Shown here piece after piece: positions 17,866 through 26,803 of a stretch of 64,000 bases of DNA; the first letter of the stretch is position 1; each line of letters opens with the position of its first letter. Below the pieces are notes generated by a model. That model ran no database searches. It saw only the letters and a program-made list of their open reading frames with translations, and was not told the DNA's origin. This stretch comes from Pseudomonas mandelii (lineage in GTDB: Bacteria; Pseudomonadota; Gammaproteobacteria; Pseudomonadales; Pseudomonadaceae): the NCBI RefSeq assembly GCF_900106065.1, contig NZ_LT629796.1, positions 6,362,501 through 6,426,500 on the forward strand. Direction: 5' to 3'. The position numbers and the translations under genes are program-made.

Positions 17866-18120
17866 CTACGAAACCGAGTCCTGCCTCTGATGCAAATTGT
17901 TGCTTTCGAGCTCGTAACGCAGCTCCTCAATCAACGAAGCGACCGCTTCCGGCGTTCTGAGGTGAGCGACACTCAGCCCACTGACCACCAGATCCACCTG
18001 CCCCGACGCGGGGTGATACAGCTTCACCGTCACCGAGTTGTCCCCCGACACGCTGCAATCGCAAGCCAGCGGGGAAAAGTGCTGTTCCAGTTGCGCACGC
18101 AATTGCGCCAGATAAATCAT
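17866..18120 (-). CDS. DUF1652 family protein
   Basis: An 84-residue cytoplasmic protein that matches the Pseudomonas-restricted DUF1652 pattern: an N-terminal LAQLRAQLEQHFSPLACDCS, a central beta-rich VTVKLYHPASGQVDLVVSGL and a C-terminal helix SLIEELRYELES. Function is unknown. It stands alone between the lipoprotein gene and the PAS-LuxR gene, separated from the latter by about 195 bases with no evident gene. Confidence 0.8.
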   Translation of the reverse strand: MIYLAQLRAQLEQHFSPLACDCSVSGDNSVTVKLYHPASGQVDLVVSGLSVAHLRTPEAVASLIEELRYELESNNLHQRQDSVS

Positions 18121-18315
18121 TGCGATTCACCCATGGGCCGGCTGACCCCGTCGACTGAAAACTGGTTGAATTGGCCGAGCATACGACTGTTCCTTAAGCT
18201 GTTTCGTAGAGGACGCGATACCGACCAAAGGCCCGTTTCGCACCCTGACAGGTTAGGAACTGATGCACCCCGCCAGAACCTCCATTTGCACTGCCTCGTC
18301 TAGTGCATTTGCACC

Positions 18316-19812
18316 TTAACGCTGGCCTTTGGGCCGCCACTCACTGGAGAACAAACCTCGCTCCCGCGCCCACACAATTGCTTCGCTGCGACTGTGCACA
18401 TCCAGCTTGGAATACACCGTCGACACGTGGTTGCGCACAGTGTTGGGCGCCAGTTTCAGGCGTGCCGCGATTTCCTTGTCCGCCAGGCCTTCGCAGATCA
18501 GGCCGAGCACATCGCGCTCGCGGGCGGTCAGGTCGGTGAAGGACACACTGGGTAACTGCGGCGAGTTAATGTTCTTCACGTTGGCGAGTTTTTCGATCAA
18601 CGTACGGGTGAACCAGGAAGCGTCTTTCATCACTTCTTCGATCGCCGCCACCAGTTCCAGCTCGGTACGTTTGCGTTCAGTGATGTTCATCAACACCAGC
18701 AGGTAGCACGGGTTGTCCTGAATGTTCACGGTGTCGGCCGACACCGTGCAGTCAATCACGCTCGAGTCTTTCCTGCGGATTCTGACATCGACCCGATCCA
18801 GGCTTCCCGCCTTCTCCAGCGCCGCGAACAGCCGTGTTCGCGCGCCCTTGTCATCGATAAAGTCGAGTTCGGCAACGGTTTTTCCGAGCACTTCTTCACT
18901 GGGGTACGCGAGGGTATCCAGGAAGGCTTCGTTGACGTCGATCACCACCTGATCCTGTGCACCACAGACCAGCGTCGGCACCGGCGTCAGGCGAAACGCC
19001 TTGGCGAACCGCTCCTCGCTCTGGCGCAGGGCAACCTCGGCCTTGTGCCGCGGCTCCATGTCGACGAAGGAAAACAGCATGCAGTCTTCCTCGTTGAACT
19101 CCAGCGGCTGACCGGCGACGATCACCTGCTTGCTGCCGCCTTCAGGCAGTTTCAGCTCAGCCTGCATCTGCGGGATCGTGGCGTGCTCGCGCAGACGCTC
19201 GATGGCCAGGTCCCTGTTTTCGGCGCCGTCCAGAATGTCCAGCTCATAGGTCGAAGTCCCGATCACCTGATCGCGGGCATAGCCAGTCATTTCCAGGAAG
19301 CCCGAATTGACTTTGATGTAACGCAAATCGCTGAGACGACAGATCACCGCCGGTGCCGGGTTCGCATTGAACGTCTTTTCGAAACGCTGCTCGGCACTCG
19401 CCCATTCCGTGACATCGTCCATGATCAACACCAGCGACTCCGCCTCGCCGGCGCTGTCGGCGAGGACCATGCTGCGCACGTTATGAACCCACATGCGTTC
19501 CTCATCGTCGACCGGCGTCACCTCGACCAGCACATCGGCGAAGGTCTCGCCCTTGGCGACGCGGCTGATCGGGTAGTTCTCTGGCGGCACCGGGTGATTA
19601 TTGCGATAGCGCAAGGCGAAGCGCTTGGCGTATTCCTTGGCATTGGCGCCCAACTCGCCGACCTGACTGACGCCATGCATGGCCAGCGCGGCTTCATTGG
19701 CCCACACAATGGTCTGGTCGAGTTCCAGCAAAATCACCCCATCGGACAAACCGGCGATGATTTGCTGCAACTGACGGCGATTGGCTTCGGTGGTCAGGAC
19801 GTCCTGGCTCAT
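18316..19812 (-). CDS. Multi-PAS LuxR-type transcriptional regulator
   Basis: A 498-residue cytoplasmic regulator. Three PAS domains are visible: about residues 10-125 (ISGL..GVILLELDQTIVWANEAALAM is the first), 140-250 (ICRLSDLRYIKVNSGFLEMT) and 265-385 (DVNEAFLDTLAYPSEEVLG). The C-terminal LuxR helix-turn-helix reads LTARERDVLGLICEGLADKE, then VRNHVSTVYSKLDVHSRSEA. There is no receiver or kinase domain, so it is probably a one-component sensor of a small ligand or redox state. GGAG precedes the ATG. It lies 127 bases downstream of the FAD gene on the same strand. Confidence 0.9.
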   Translation of the reverse strand: MSQDVLTTEANRRQLQQIIAGLSDGVILLELDQTIVWANEAALAMHGVSQVGELGANAKEYAKRFALRYRNNHPVPPENYPISRVAKGETFADVLVEVTPVDDEERMWVHNVRSMVLADSAGEAESLVLIMDDVTEWASAEQRFEKTFNANPAPAVICRLSDLRYIKVNSGFLEMTGYARDQVIGTSTYELDILDGAENRDLAIERLREHATIPQMQAELKLPEGGSKQVIVAGQPLEFNEEDCMLFSFVDMEPRHKAEVALRQSEERFAKAFRLTPVPTLVCGAQDQVVIDVNEAFLDTLAYPSEEVLGKTVAELDFIDDKGARTRLFAALEKAGSLDRVDVRIRRKDSSVIDCTVSADTVNIQDNPCYLLVLMNITERKRTELELVAAIEEVMKDASWFTRTLIEKLANVKNINSPQLPSVSFTDLTARERDVLGLICEGLADKEIAARLKLAPNTVRNHVSTVYSKLDVHSRSEAIVWARERGLFSSEWRPKGQR

Positions 19813-19938
19813 TGGATCTCCACGGGTGCAGCGGCGCAGTGATGCGCCGCTCTGTGAAGTTTACGACCGCAGCAGAATGGGATAGTGCAAAGCACCTGAA
19901 GTTGCACTGACTGTGCAGCCTCACAGGCTCGATAGCCG

Positions 19939-21372
19939 CTACAGCGGCCGGGCAAGGCGTTCGGCGAGGGCTTTGGCCTGACTGGCGACGTCGGTGACGG
20001 CCGTGCTTTCCCACCACATGCCGCGCAACGGCGGGCCCATGGCGAACAGCCGTTGGGCGACCTGTCCGTCAGCGTCCAGCACCGCGCCATCAACCGCCGC
20101 CGCAATCCCCAACGCCAACGGCCCCGGACGAATCAGCCCGCGCGCCAGCAGTTGCTGCGGCAGCGGTCGGGCCACCCGGCGCCAGTCGTATTCGATGCCG
20201 CTGGAATTGATCAACGCTGCGCCGCTGACCACCGTTGTTTCAACCTCGCCACGACGGCGGATGCGGATGCTCACTTGCCCCTCGACCGTCGATTCCAGCC
20301 CTTTGAACGACGCCGCCTGGATCCGTAACCGCCCTTCCTCGTGCAGCCGCGCCACCAACTCGGCACTCAACGGTGGCGAGCGGTGGTGATGGCTTTCCCA
20401 CCAGGGCCGCACATGCCGCACAAACTGCCGGCGCTGCACGTCCGTCGCCTGACTCCACAACCGGCCGATATGCGCCCGCACGGTATCGAGCGGCGCCTGC
20501 CAGTCGATGCCCTGAGCGATAGCGTCCCGGCAATGCCGGCGCAGTTCGCGCACCAGCTGTCGAGGCGTGCGAATGCGCTGATCATCGGCGAGAAAATCCA
20601 CCCAGGCCGGCGGTTGCCGGCGCACGTGCGGCAGCAAGCCGTGGCGAGAAAACACTTCGATCGGCCCGCGATGCCCGGCCTGCTCCAGCGACACCACGGC
20701 GTCGACCATAGTCAGGCCCGAACCGATGATCAACACCGTCGACTGCGGGTCCAGCCGGCGCATGGCCGCGACATCCCACGGATCCAGCGCCGCCGCGTTC
20801 AAACCGCTGGATTCGGTCTGCGGTGTGCGCGCAGCGGGAAACATCCCCGTGGCCAGCACCGCGTAAGCGCCTTGCAAACGCTGCCCGTTACTCAAGGTCA
20901 GCAACACCGAGTCGTCCCGGGTTTGCAGATCAACCACCTCGGCCCGCACATGCTCGACCGTCGAACCGTTCGCCACCCCCACCGCTTGCGCTTCCGCCAG
21001 GCGCTGCTGCACATACACGCCGAACAGGCCCCGGGGCGGGAACAACTCGCTGACTGGCACATGTTGCTCATCGGACTCCGGCCAGCCACCGGCCGCGATG
21101 TGTTCGGTAAGCCATTGGGTCAGGTCGTCAGCGTTGTCCGGGTCAACGCTCATGCGCGCAGCGTTGCCGTTGAGCGTATGGCCCAGCTCGACCGCGCTGT
21201 ACGCCTCGCCCCGCCCGAGTTCCGCGCGCGGCTCGATCACCAGCACCGAACGCTTGCCAGGCAATCGCAACAGCTGCGCCGCCAGCATCGCGCCGCTGAG
21301 GCCGCCGCCGACGATCAGGATGTCCGCGTGGCGGATGGCGTCGGTCGCCTGTGCGCGCTGGGTTTGAGTCAT
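19939..21372 (-). CDS. FAD/NAD(P)-binding oxidoreductase (COG4529-like)
   Basis: A 477-residue protein with an N-terminal dinucleotide-binding motif ILIVGGGLSGAMLAAQLL (about residues 18-35) and a second NAD(P)-type motif, STVLIIGSGLTMVDAVVSLE, near residue 210, the two-dinucleotide layout of the FAD-NAD(P)-binding family. The C-terminal part contains the closing motif of the FAD domain. These proteins are often near siderophore or uptake genes, but their substrates are mostly unknown. I chose the ATG at 21372, preceded by AGTGAGAAC; an in-frame ATG at 21390 is the alternative. A decayed ABC ATPase fragment lies directly upstream. Confidence 0.82.
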   Translation of the reverse strand: MTQTQRAQATDAIRHADILIVGGGLSGAMLAAQLLRLPGKRSVLVIEPRAELGRGEAYSAVELGHTLNGNAARMSVDPDNADDLTQWLTEHIAAGGWPESDEQHVPVSELFPPRGLFGVYVQQRLAEAQAVGVANGSTVEHVRAEVVDLQTRDDSVLLTLSNGQRLQGAYAVLATGMFPAARTPQTESSGLNAAALDPWDVAAMRRLDPQSTVLIIGSGLTMVDAVVSLEQAGHRGPIEVFSRHGLLPHVRRQPPAWVDFLADDQRIRTPRQLVRELRRHCRDAIAQGIDWQAPLDTVRAHIGRLWSQATDVQRRQFVRHVRPWWESHHHRSPPLSAELVARLHEEGRLRIQAASFKGLESTVEGQVSIRIRRRGEVETTVVSGAALINSSGIEYDWRRVARPLPQQLLARGLIRPGPLALGIAAAVDGAVLDADGQVAQRLFAMGPPLRGMWWESTAVTDVASQAKALAERLARPL

Positions 21373-21393
21373 GGCGTTCTCACTGATCAATGT

Positions 21394-21690
21394 TTACCTG
21401 AATAGAAACCGGGCAGGTCGCCCCGCGCCAGCAACGACTCGGCCGGTATCGAGGACGTAAGCCGTCGATGCGTAGTCGAGTGCCACGTTAATGTTTTGCT
21501 CGGCAATCAGAAAGCTCACCTGCTCGGCACGATTGAGTTGCGCGACGATCTCAACAATCTCCGGGTCGATAATAGGCGCCAAATCCATGGAGGGTTCATC
21601 AAGCAGTACCAAAGTAGGACGTGTCATCAGCGCTCGGCCGATGGCGACCAGGTAGCTCATCGTTTCCGCTGAGCGATAGTCCGCAGTCAA
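21394..21690 (-). pseudogene. Remnant of a LivF-type branched-chain amino acid ABC ATPase
   Basis: About 98 codons corresponding to the C-terminal part of a LivF/UrtE-like ATPase. A degraded signature segment (SAETMSYLVAIGRAL in place of SGGEQQMLAIGRAL) is followed by the Walker B line LVLLDEPSMDLAP and the H-loop-like IAEQNINVALDYASTAYVLD. The Walker A half of the gene is missing, and the open frame runs out at the end of the upstream regulator gene. It cannot bind ATP in the normal way and is called a pseudogene. No other liv gene is nearby. Confidence 0.75.
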
Positions 21691-22250
21691 ATCACCACAT
21701 TGCGCACAAACCGCGTCGCCACAACCCCATCATTGCGGTAGGCGTGCGGCTGGTTGCTGGGGAACATGTAGAACTCGCCGGCGGCGATCTCATGCGGCGT
21801 GTCGCCCAGCATCAAGGTCAGGCAGCCTTCAAATACAAAGATCTGCTCACTCCAGCCCTCGGCATCCGGTTGCGAGGGGTAGATTTCTCCTGGTTGCAGG
21901 CACCACTCCCATTGCTCCACTTCGCGGGTAGCGGTGGCTTTGGACAGCAGAACGGCTTTGCTCCCGGGGATCGTACCGGCCCAGGCCACTTCGTTGATAC
22001 GGCTCGGATCTCGGGCATCCGGCGCCTGGATCAAATCACTGAACGCCACGTCCAGCGCTTCGGCCACGCGATCAAGGGTGGTCAGGCTGACGTTTTTCTC
22101 GCCAGCCTCGATCGCCACCAGCATGCGACGGCTAACTCCGGACTTTTCGGCCAGCGCGGTCTGGCTCATATCGGCGGCATGGCGCAGGCGTCGGACGTTC
22201 TGGCTGACGTGCTGGAGGACCGAAGCCCGAGGGGTAGAATCTTTGTGCAC
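21687..22250 (-). CDS. XRE-family regulator with C-terminal cupin domain
   Basis: A 188-residue regulator. The helix-turn-helix spans about residues 10-65 (RLRHAADMSQTALAEKSGVS then RRMLVAIEAGEKNVSLTTL). The C-terminal cupin (about 110-185) has the barrel motifs EQIFVFEGCLTLMLGD and AAGEFYMFPSNQPHAYRN. This HTH-cupin design is that of small-molecule-sensing repressors such as PuuR. The start is a GTG at 22250; longer frames run into the divergent gene. The GTG lies inside one of two palindromic sites shared with the divergent exporter, pointing to autoregulation. Confidence 0.88.
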   Translation of the reverse strand: MHKDSTPRASVLQHVSQNVRRLRHAADMSQTALAEKSGVSRRMLVAIEAGEKNVSLTTLDRVAEALDVAFSDLIQAPDARDPSRINEVAWAGTIPGSKAVLLSKATATREVEQWEWCLQPGEIYPSQPDAEGWSEQIFVFEGCLTLMLGDTPHEIAAGEFYMFPSNQPHAYRNDGVVATRFVRNVVI

Positions 22251-22287
22251 TATATTGCTCACTCGGTGGGGTTGGGCAGTATACTGC
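22247..22287. promoter_or_regulatory. Putative operator pair of the XRE-cupin regulator
   Basis: A perfect palindrome GCAGTATACTGC (22276-22287) and a degenerate copy GCACTATATTGC (22247-22258), starting 29 bases apart, lie in the 84-base divergent promoter region. The second overlaps the regulator's GTG start codon. Confidence 0.55.
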
Positions 22288-22334
22288 GCAACATTCGACG
22301 CATTGTGCGTCGCCCTCAGGTAGCGCGCAAGGTC

Positions 22335-23270
22335 ATGACGTCTGTGAACCCCTCTCACACTTCTCCCCGTTTCTCTCGGTTCAGCAAGGCCGAGTGCGTG
22401 CTGGTGCTGATCACCATGGTATGGGGCGGGACATTCCTGCTGGTGCAGCATGCAATGACCGTCAGCGGGCCGATGTTTTTCGTCGGCCTGCGCTTTGCCG
22501 CGGCGGCAATCATTGTTGCGTTGTTCTCATGGCGTCACCTGCGGGACCTGACCCTGTTCGAACTCAAGGCCGGTGCCTTTATTGGCGTGGCGATCATGCT
22601 CGGTTACGGCTTGCAGACCGTGGGTTTGCAAAGTATTCCCAGCAGTCAGTCGGCGTTTATTACCGCGCTGTACGTGCCCTTCGTGCCGTTGCTGCAATGG
22701 CTGGTGCTGGGGCGGCGTCCGGGGCTGATGCCGAGCATCGGGATCATGCTGGCGTTTACCGGGTTGATGTTGCTGTCCGGGCCTGCGGGCGCTTCCTTTA
22801 ATTTCAGCCCCGGTGAAATCGCCACGCTCATCAGCGCGGTCGCGATTGCGGCAGAGATCATTCTGATCAGCACCTATGCCGGTCAGGTCGATGTGCGCCG
22901 GGTGACGGTGGTGCAACTGGCGACCACGTCGGTGCTGGCGTTCCTGATGGTGGTGCCGACCCAGGAAGTGATTCCGGATTTCTCGTGGTTGTTGCTGTGC
23001 AGTGCACTGGGCCTGGGCGCCGCGAGCGCGGCAATCCAGGTGGCGATGAACTGGGCGCAGAAGAGCGTATCGCCGACTCGGGCGACGTTGATCTATGCGG
23101 GCGAGCCGGTGTGGGCCGGGATTGTCGGGCGGATCGCCGGGGAGCGGTTGCCGGCGATTGCTCTGGTGGGTGCGGGGTTAATTGTGGCGGCGGTGATAGT
23201 GAGTGAGTTGAAGACCAAGGGTAAGGCAGCTGCGACCGAAGAAGAGTTGGAACGGGAAATCCAAGGTTAA
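22335..23270 (+). CDS. EamA-family (DMT) exporter
   Basis: A 311-residue inner-membrane transporter of the drug/metabolite superfamily with ten predicted helices in two EamA repeats. The first repeat opens ECVLVLITMVWGGTFLLVQH, a family hallmark; the second begins near residue 155 (GEIATLISAVAIAAEIILIS) and ends at GRIAGERLPAIALVGAGLIV. The start is the ATG at 22335; the open frame upstream of it belongs to the antisense regulator. It is divergent from the XRE-cupin gene and is probably the repressed target, exporting an amino acid or similar metabolite. Confidence 0.88.
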   Translation: MTSVNPSHTSPRFSRFSKAECVLVLITMVWGGTFLLVQHAMTVSGPMFFVGLRFAAAAIIVALFSWRHLRDLTLFELKAGAFIGVAIMLGYGLQTVGLQSIPSSQSAFITALYVPFVPLLQWLVLGRRPGLMPSIGIMLAFTGLMLLSGPAGASFNFSPGEIATLISAVAIAAEIILISTYAGQVDVRRVTVVQLATTSVLAFLMVVPTQEVIPDFSWLLLCSALGLGAASAAIQVAMNWAQKSVSPTRATLIYAGEPVWAGIVGRIAGERLPAIALVGAGLIVAAVIVSELKTKGKAAATEEELEREIQG

Positions 23271-23300
23271 GCTTTAAGATTTTCAGTGCCTGGCGGATTG

Positions 23301-23395
23301 CCTTCGCGGGCAAGCCTCGCTCCTACGGGTTTTGTGTCGATACCCGAACTTGCGAACGACACAAAACCCGTAGGAGCGAGGCTTGCCCGCGAAGG
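23301..23395. repeat. REP pair (REPIN) with 39-base perfect arms
   Basis: Arms 23301-23339 and 23357-23395 are perfectly complementary over 39 bases, the longest REPIN stem in the window. Same class as 2657-2749. It lies downstream of the exporter gene and may stabilise or end its transcript. About 145 bases of gene-free DNA then lead to the antiporter operon. Confidence 0.93.
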
Positions 23396-23540
23396 GGCCG
23401 GACCTGCTAAAACAGTCCTTCGAAACACTGTAAACCCGGCTTTTCCCGTCTACCTTGAAGGATTCTGCGACAGCTTGGCGTTTGGTGATCCGAGAGCTGG
23501 CACGTATGATGCTTCACAAACTTCCGCAGATTAGAAGCCT

Positions 23541-26459
23541 ATGTCCCTGATAGTTCTACTGCTTCTGCCTTTTATCGGCAGCTGTCTGGCGGCTTTGCTG
23601 CCACACAACGCGCGCAATACCGAATCTTTACTGGCTGGCCTGGTGGCTTTGATTGGCACCGTCCAGGTTGCCCTCTTGTACCCGCAAATCGCCGATGGCG
23701 GCGTCATTCGTGAAGAATTTTTCTGGCTGCCCAGCCTGGGCCTGAACTTCGTCCTGCGCATGGACGGCTTCGCCTGGCTGTTCTCGATGCTGGTGCTGGG
23801 CATCGGCACGCTGGTTTCTTTATACGCCCGCTATTACATGTCGCCGGACGATCCGGTGCCGCGTTTCTTTGCGTTTTTCCTGGCGTTCATGGGTGCGATG
23901 CTCGGATTGGTGATCTCCGGCAACCTTATCCAGATCGTGTTTTTCTGGGAGCTGACCAGCCTCTTTTCATTCCTGTTGATCGGCTATTGGCACCACCGCG
24001 CCGATGCGCGACGCGGCGCCTATATGGCGCTGATGGTCACCGGCGCGGGCGGTTTGTGTTTGCTGGCGGGGGTGATGCTGCTCGGCCATGTGGTCGGCAG
24101 CTATGACCTGGACAAGGTCCTGGCCGCCGGCGACCTGATTCGCGCGCATCACCTCTACCCTATCCTGCTGCCCCTGATCCTGATCGGCGCCCTGAGCAAA
24201 AGTGCGCAATTCCCCTTCCACTTCTGGCTGCCCCACGCGATGGCAGCGCCGACACCGGTTTCGGCTTATCTGCACTCGGCGACCATGGTCAAGGCCGGAG
24301 TGTTTCTGCTCGCGCGGCTCTGGCCGTCGTTGTCCGGCAGTGAAGAATGGTTCTACATCGTCAGCGGCGCCGGGGCTTGCACCCTGTTGCTTGGCGCGTA
24401 CTGCGCGATGTTCCAGAACGACCTCAAGGGTTTGCTGGCCTACTCGACCATCAGCCACCTCGGTCTCATCACCTTGTTGTTGGGACTTAACAGTCCGCTG
24501 GCCGCCGTGGCCGCCGTGTTTCACATCCTCAACCACGCCACGTTCAAGGCCTCGCTGTTCATGGCCGCCGGGATCATCGACCATGAAAGCGGCACCCGTG
24601 ACATCCGCAAGCTCAGCGGCCTGATCAAGCTGATCCCGTTCACCGCCACCCTGGCCATGGTCGCCAGTGCCTCGATGGCCGGTGTGCCGCTGCTCAACGG
24701 CTTCCTGTCCAAAGAGATGTTCTTCGCCGAAACCGTGTTCATCAACGCCACGGCCTGGGTCGAGATGACCTTGCCAATCGTGGCGACCATCGCCGGTACT
24801 TTCAGCGTCGCCTATTCGCTGCGCTTCACCGTTGATGTGTTCTTCGGCCCGACCGCCACCGACCTGCCCCACACCCCGCACGAACCGCCACGCTGGATGC
24901 GCGCGCCGGTGGAGTTGCTGGTGTTCGCCTGTCTGGTCGTGGGGATTTTCCCGGCGCAAGTGGTCGGCCCGTTGCTGTCCGCTGCGGCCCTGCCGGTGGT
25001 GGGCGGCACCTTGCCGGAGTACAGCCTGGCGATCTGGCACGGCTGGAACGCGCCGATGATCATGAGCCTGATCGCCATGTCCTGCGGCATCGTGCTTTAC
25101 CTGCTGCTGCGCAATCTGCTCAAGCGCGGGCGTTTCAAATACCCGCCGATCATTGGGCGTTTCAACGGCAAGCGCCTGTTCGAACGCAGCCTGGTGGTCA
25201 TGATGCGCCTCGCCCGTCGGCTGGAGCGGCGAATCAACACCAAGCGCCTGCAAACCCAATTGTTCCTAGTGGTCCTCGCGGCGGTGTTCGCCGGATTGAT
25301 TCCGATGCTGCACAGCAGCCTGAGCTGGGGTGACCGGCCGAAGATTCCGGGCTCGATCGTGTTCGTGACCTTGTGGCTGCTGGCGATTGCCTGTGCCCTC
25401 GGCGCGGCTTGGCAGGCCAAGTATCACCGGCTCGCCGCCCTGACCATGGTCAGCGTCTGCGGCCTGATGACCTGTGTCACCTTTGTCTGGTTCTCGGCGC
25501 CGGACCTGGCATTGACGCAACTGGTCGTGGAAGTGGTGACTACGGTGCTGATCCTCCTCGGTCTGCGCTGGTTGCCACGGCGGATCGAAGAGGTGGCGCC
25601 CCTGCCGAGCACCCTGCGCAAAGCGCGCATCCGCCGGATCCGCGACTTGCTGCTGTCGAGTGTCGTCGGTGGCGGCATGGCGTTGCTGGCCTATGCGATG
25701 CTGACGCGCCAGACGCCCAACCACATTTCCTCGTTCTACCTCAGTCGCGCTCTACCCGAAGGCGGCGGCAGCAACGTGGTCAACGTGATGCTGGTAGACT
25801 TCCGTGGTTTCGATACCCTCGGTGAAATAACTGTGCTGGCCGCCGTGGCCCTGACCGTCTTCGCCCTGCTGCGCCGCTTCCGCCCGCCGAAAGAAAGCCT
25901 GCAATTGCCGGCTCAGCAACGCCTGCTGGCACCCGACGTCGTCACCGACCTGGTCAACCCGCGCCATGCCAGCGACACCGCGCTCGGTTTCATGATGGTC
26001 CCGGCGGTGCTGGTGCGCCTGCTGTTGCCGATTGCGGTGGTGGTGTCCTTCTACCTGTTCATGCGCGGGCACAATCAACCGGGTGGCGGTTTTGTCGCCG
26101 GGCTGGTGATGTCGGTCGCCTTCATCCTGCAATACATGGTTGCCGGCACCCAGTGGGTCGAGGCACAAATGAGCCTGCGACCGTTGCGCTGGATGGGCAC
26201 CGGCCTGTTGTTCGCCACGATCACCGGGCTCGGCGCGATGGCAGTCGGGTATCCGTTCCTGACCACCCACACCTGGCATTTTGAACTGCCGGTGCTGGGC
26301 GACATTCACATCGCCAGTGCGCTGTTCTTCGACATCGGCGTGTACGCGGTGGTGGTCGGTTCGACGCTGTTGATCCTCACCGCCATCGCTCACCAATCGG
26401 TCCGGGGTCACAAGACCGCTGCCCTGCCCAGATCCGTCGCCACCAAAGGAGCCGTCTGA
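23541..26459 (+). CDS. Mrp-type Na+(K+)/H+ antiporter, fused subunit A+B
   Basis: The large subunit (972 residues) of a group 2 Mrp/Mnh/Pha/Sha antiporter. Residues 1-500 are homologous to the NuoL/MrpA proton channel, with the Proton_antipo_M core (FFWELTSLFSFLLIGYW, then KSAQFPFHFWLPHAMAAPTP with the key Lys). Residues 570-800 are the MrpA C-terminal extension. The last 150 residues are a complete MnhB domain (MRGHNQPGGGFVAGLV). This AB fusion is typical of Pseudomonas and rhizobial systems. It is the first gene of an operon whose six genes overlap by four bases or fewer. Confidence 0.95.
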   Translation: MSLIVLLLLPFIGSCLAALLPHNARNTESLLAGLVALIGTVQVALLYPQIADGGVIREEFFWLPSLGLNFVLRMDGFAWLFSMLVLGIGTLVSLYARYYMSPDDPVPRFFAFFLAFMGAMLGLVISGNLIQIVFFWELTSLFSFLLIGYWHHRADARRGAYMALMVTGAGGLCLLAGVMLLGHVVGSYDLDKVLAAGDLIRAHHLYPILLPLILIGALSKSAQFPFHFWLPHAMAAPTPVSAYLHSATMVKAGVFLLARLWPSLSGSEEWFYIVSGAGACTLLLGAYCAMFQNDLKGLLAYSTISHLGLITLLLGLNSPLAAVAAVFHILNHATFKASLFMAAGIIDHESGTRDIRKLSGLIKLIPFTATLAMVASASMAGVPLLNGFLSKEMFFAETVFINATAWVEMTLPIVATIAGTFSVAYSLRFTVDVFFGPTATDLPHTPHEPPRWMRAPVELLVFACLVVGIFPAQVVGPLLSAAALPVVGGTLPEYSLAIWHGWNAPMIMSLIAMSCGIVLYLLLRNLLKRGRFKYPPIIGRFNGKRLFERSLVVMMRLARRLERRINTKRLQTQLFLVVLAAVFAGLIPMLHSSLSWGDRPKIPGSIVFVTLWLLAIACALGAAWQAKYHRLAALTMVSVCGLMTCVTFVWFSAPDLALTQLVVEVVTTVLILLGLRWLPRRIEEVAPLPSTLRKARIRRIRDLLLSSVVGGGMALLAYAMLTRQTPNHISSFYLSRALPEGGGSNVVNVMLVDFRGFDTLGEITVLAAVALTVFALLRRFRPPKESLQLPAQQRLLAPDVVTDLVNPRHASDTALGFMMVPAVLVRLLLPIAVVVSFYLFMRGHNQPGGGFVAGLVMSVAFILQYMVAGTQWVEAQMSLRPLRWMGTGLLFATITGLGAMAVGYPFLTTHTWHFELPVLGDIHIASALFFDIGVYAVVVGSTLLILTAIAHQSVRGHKTAALPRSVATKGAV

Positions 26460-26803
26460 TGGAAGAAGTCATCGCAATCGCCATCGGCGTGCTCGCCGCG
26501 TCCGGCGTCTGGCTGATCCTGCGGCCACGGACGTTTCAGGTGGTGATGGGCCTGTGCCTGCTGTCCTACGGCGTCAACCTGTTCATCTTCAGCATGGGCA
26601 GCTTGTTCATCGGCAAGGAGCCGATCATCAAGGACGGCGTGCCGCAGGACCTGTTGCACTACACCGACCCACTGCCGCAAGCGCTGGTGCTGACCGCGAT
26701 CGTGATCAGCTTCGCCATGACCGCGCTGTTTCTGGTGGTGTTGCTGGCCTCGCGCGGCTTGACCGGGACCGACCACGTCGATGGCCGGGAGCCTAAAGAA
26801 TGA
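26459..26803 (+). CDS. Mrp antiporter subunit C
   Basis: A 114-residue membrane protein homologous to NuoK and MnhC, with three helices: residues 5-22, 28-48 (VVMGLCLLSYGVNLFIFSMG) and 72-98. It carries the family's PLPQALVLTAIVISFA motif on helix 3. The start codon overlaps the subunit A stop (TGATG), so translation is coupled. It ends four bases into subunit D. Confidence 0.95.
   Translation: MEEVIAIAIGVLAASGVWLILRPRTFQVVMGLCLLSYGVNLFIFSMGSLFIGKEPIIKDGVPQDLLHYTDPLPQALVLTAIVISFAMTALFLVVLLASRGLTGTDHVDGREPKE

Noticed and set aside
22335..23270. Extension of the EamA exporter back to 21621 (549 codons)
   Set aside because: The upstream part is antisense to the XRE-cupin gene and includes its operators. 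The normal exporter length is reached from 22335.
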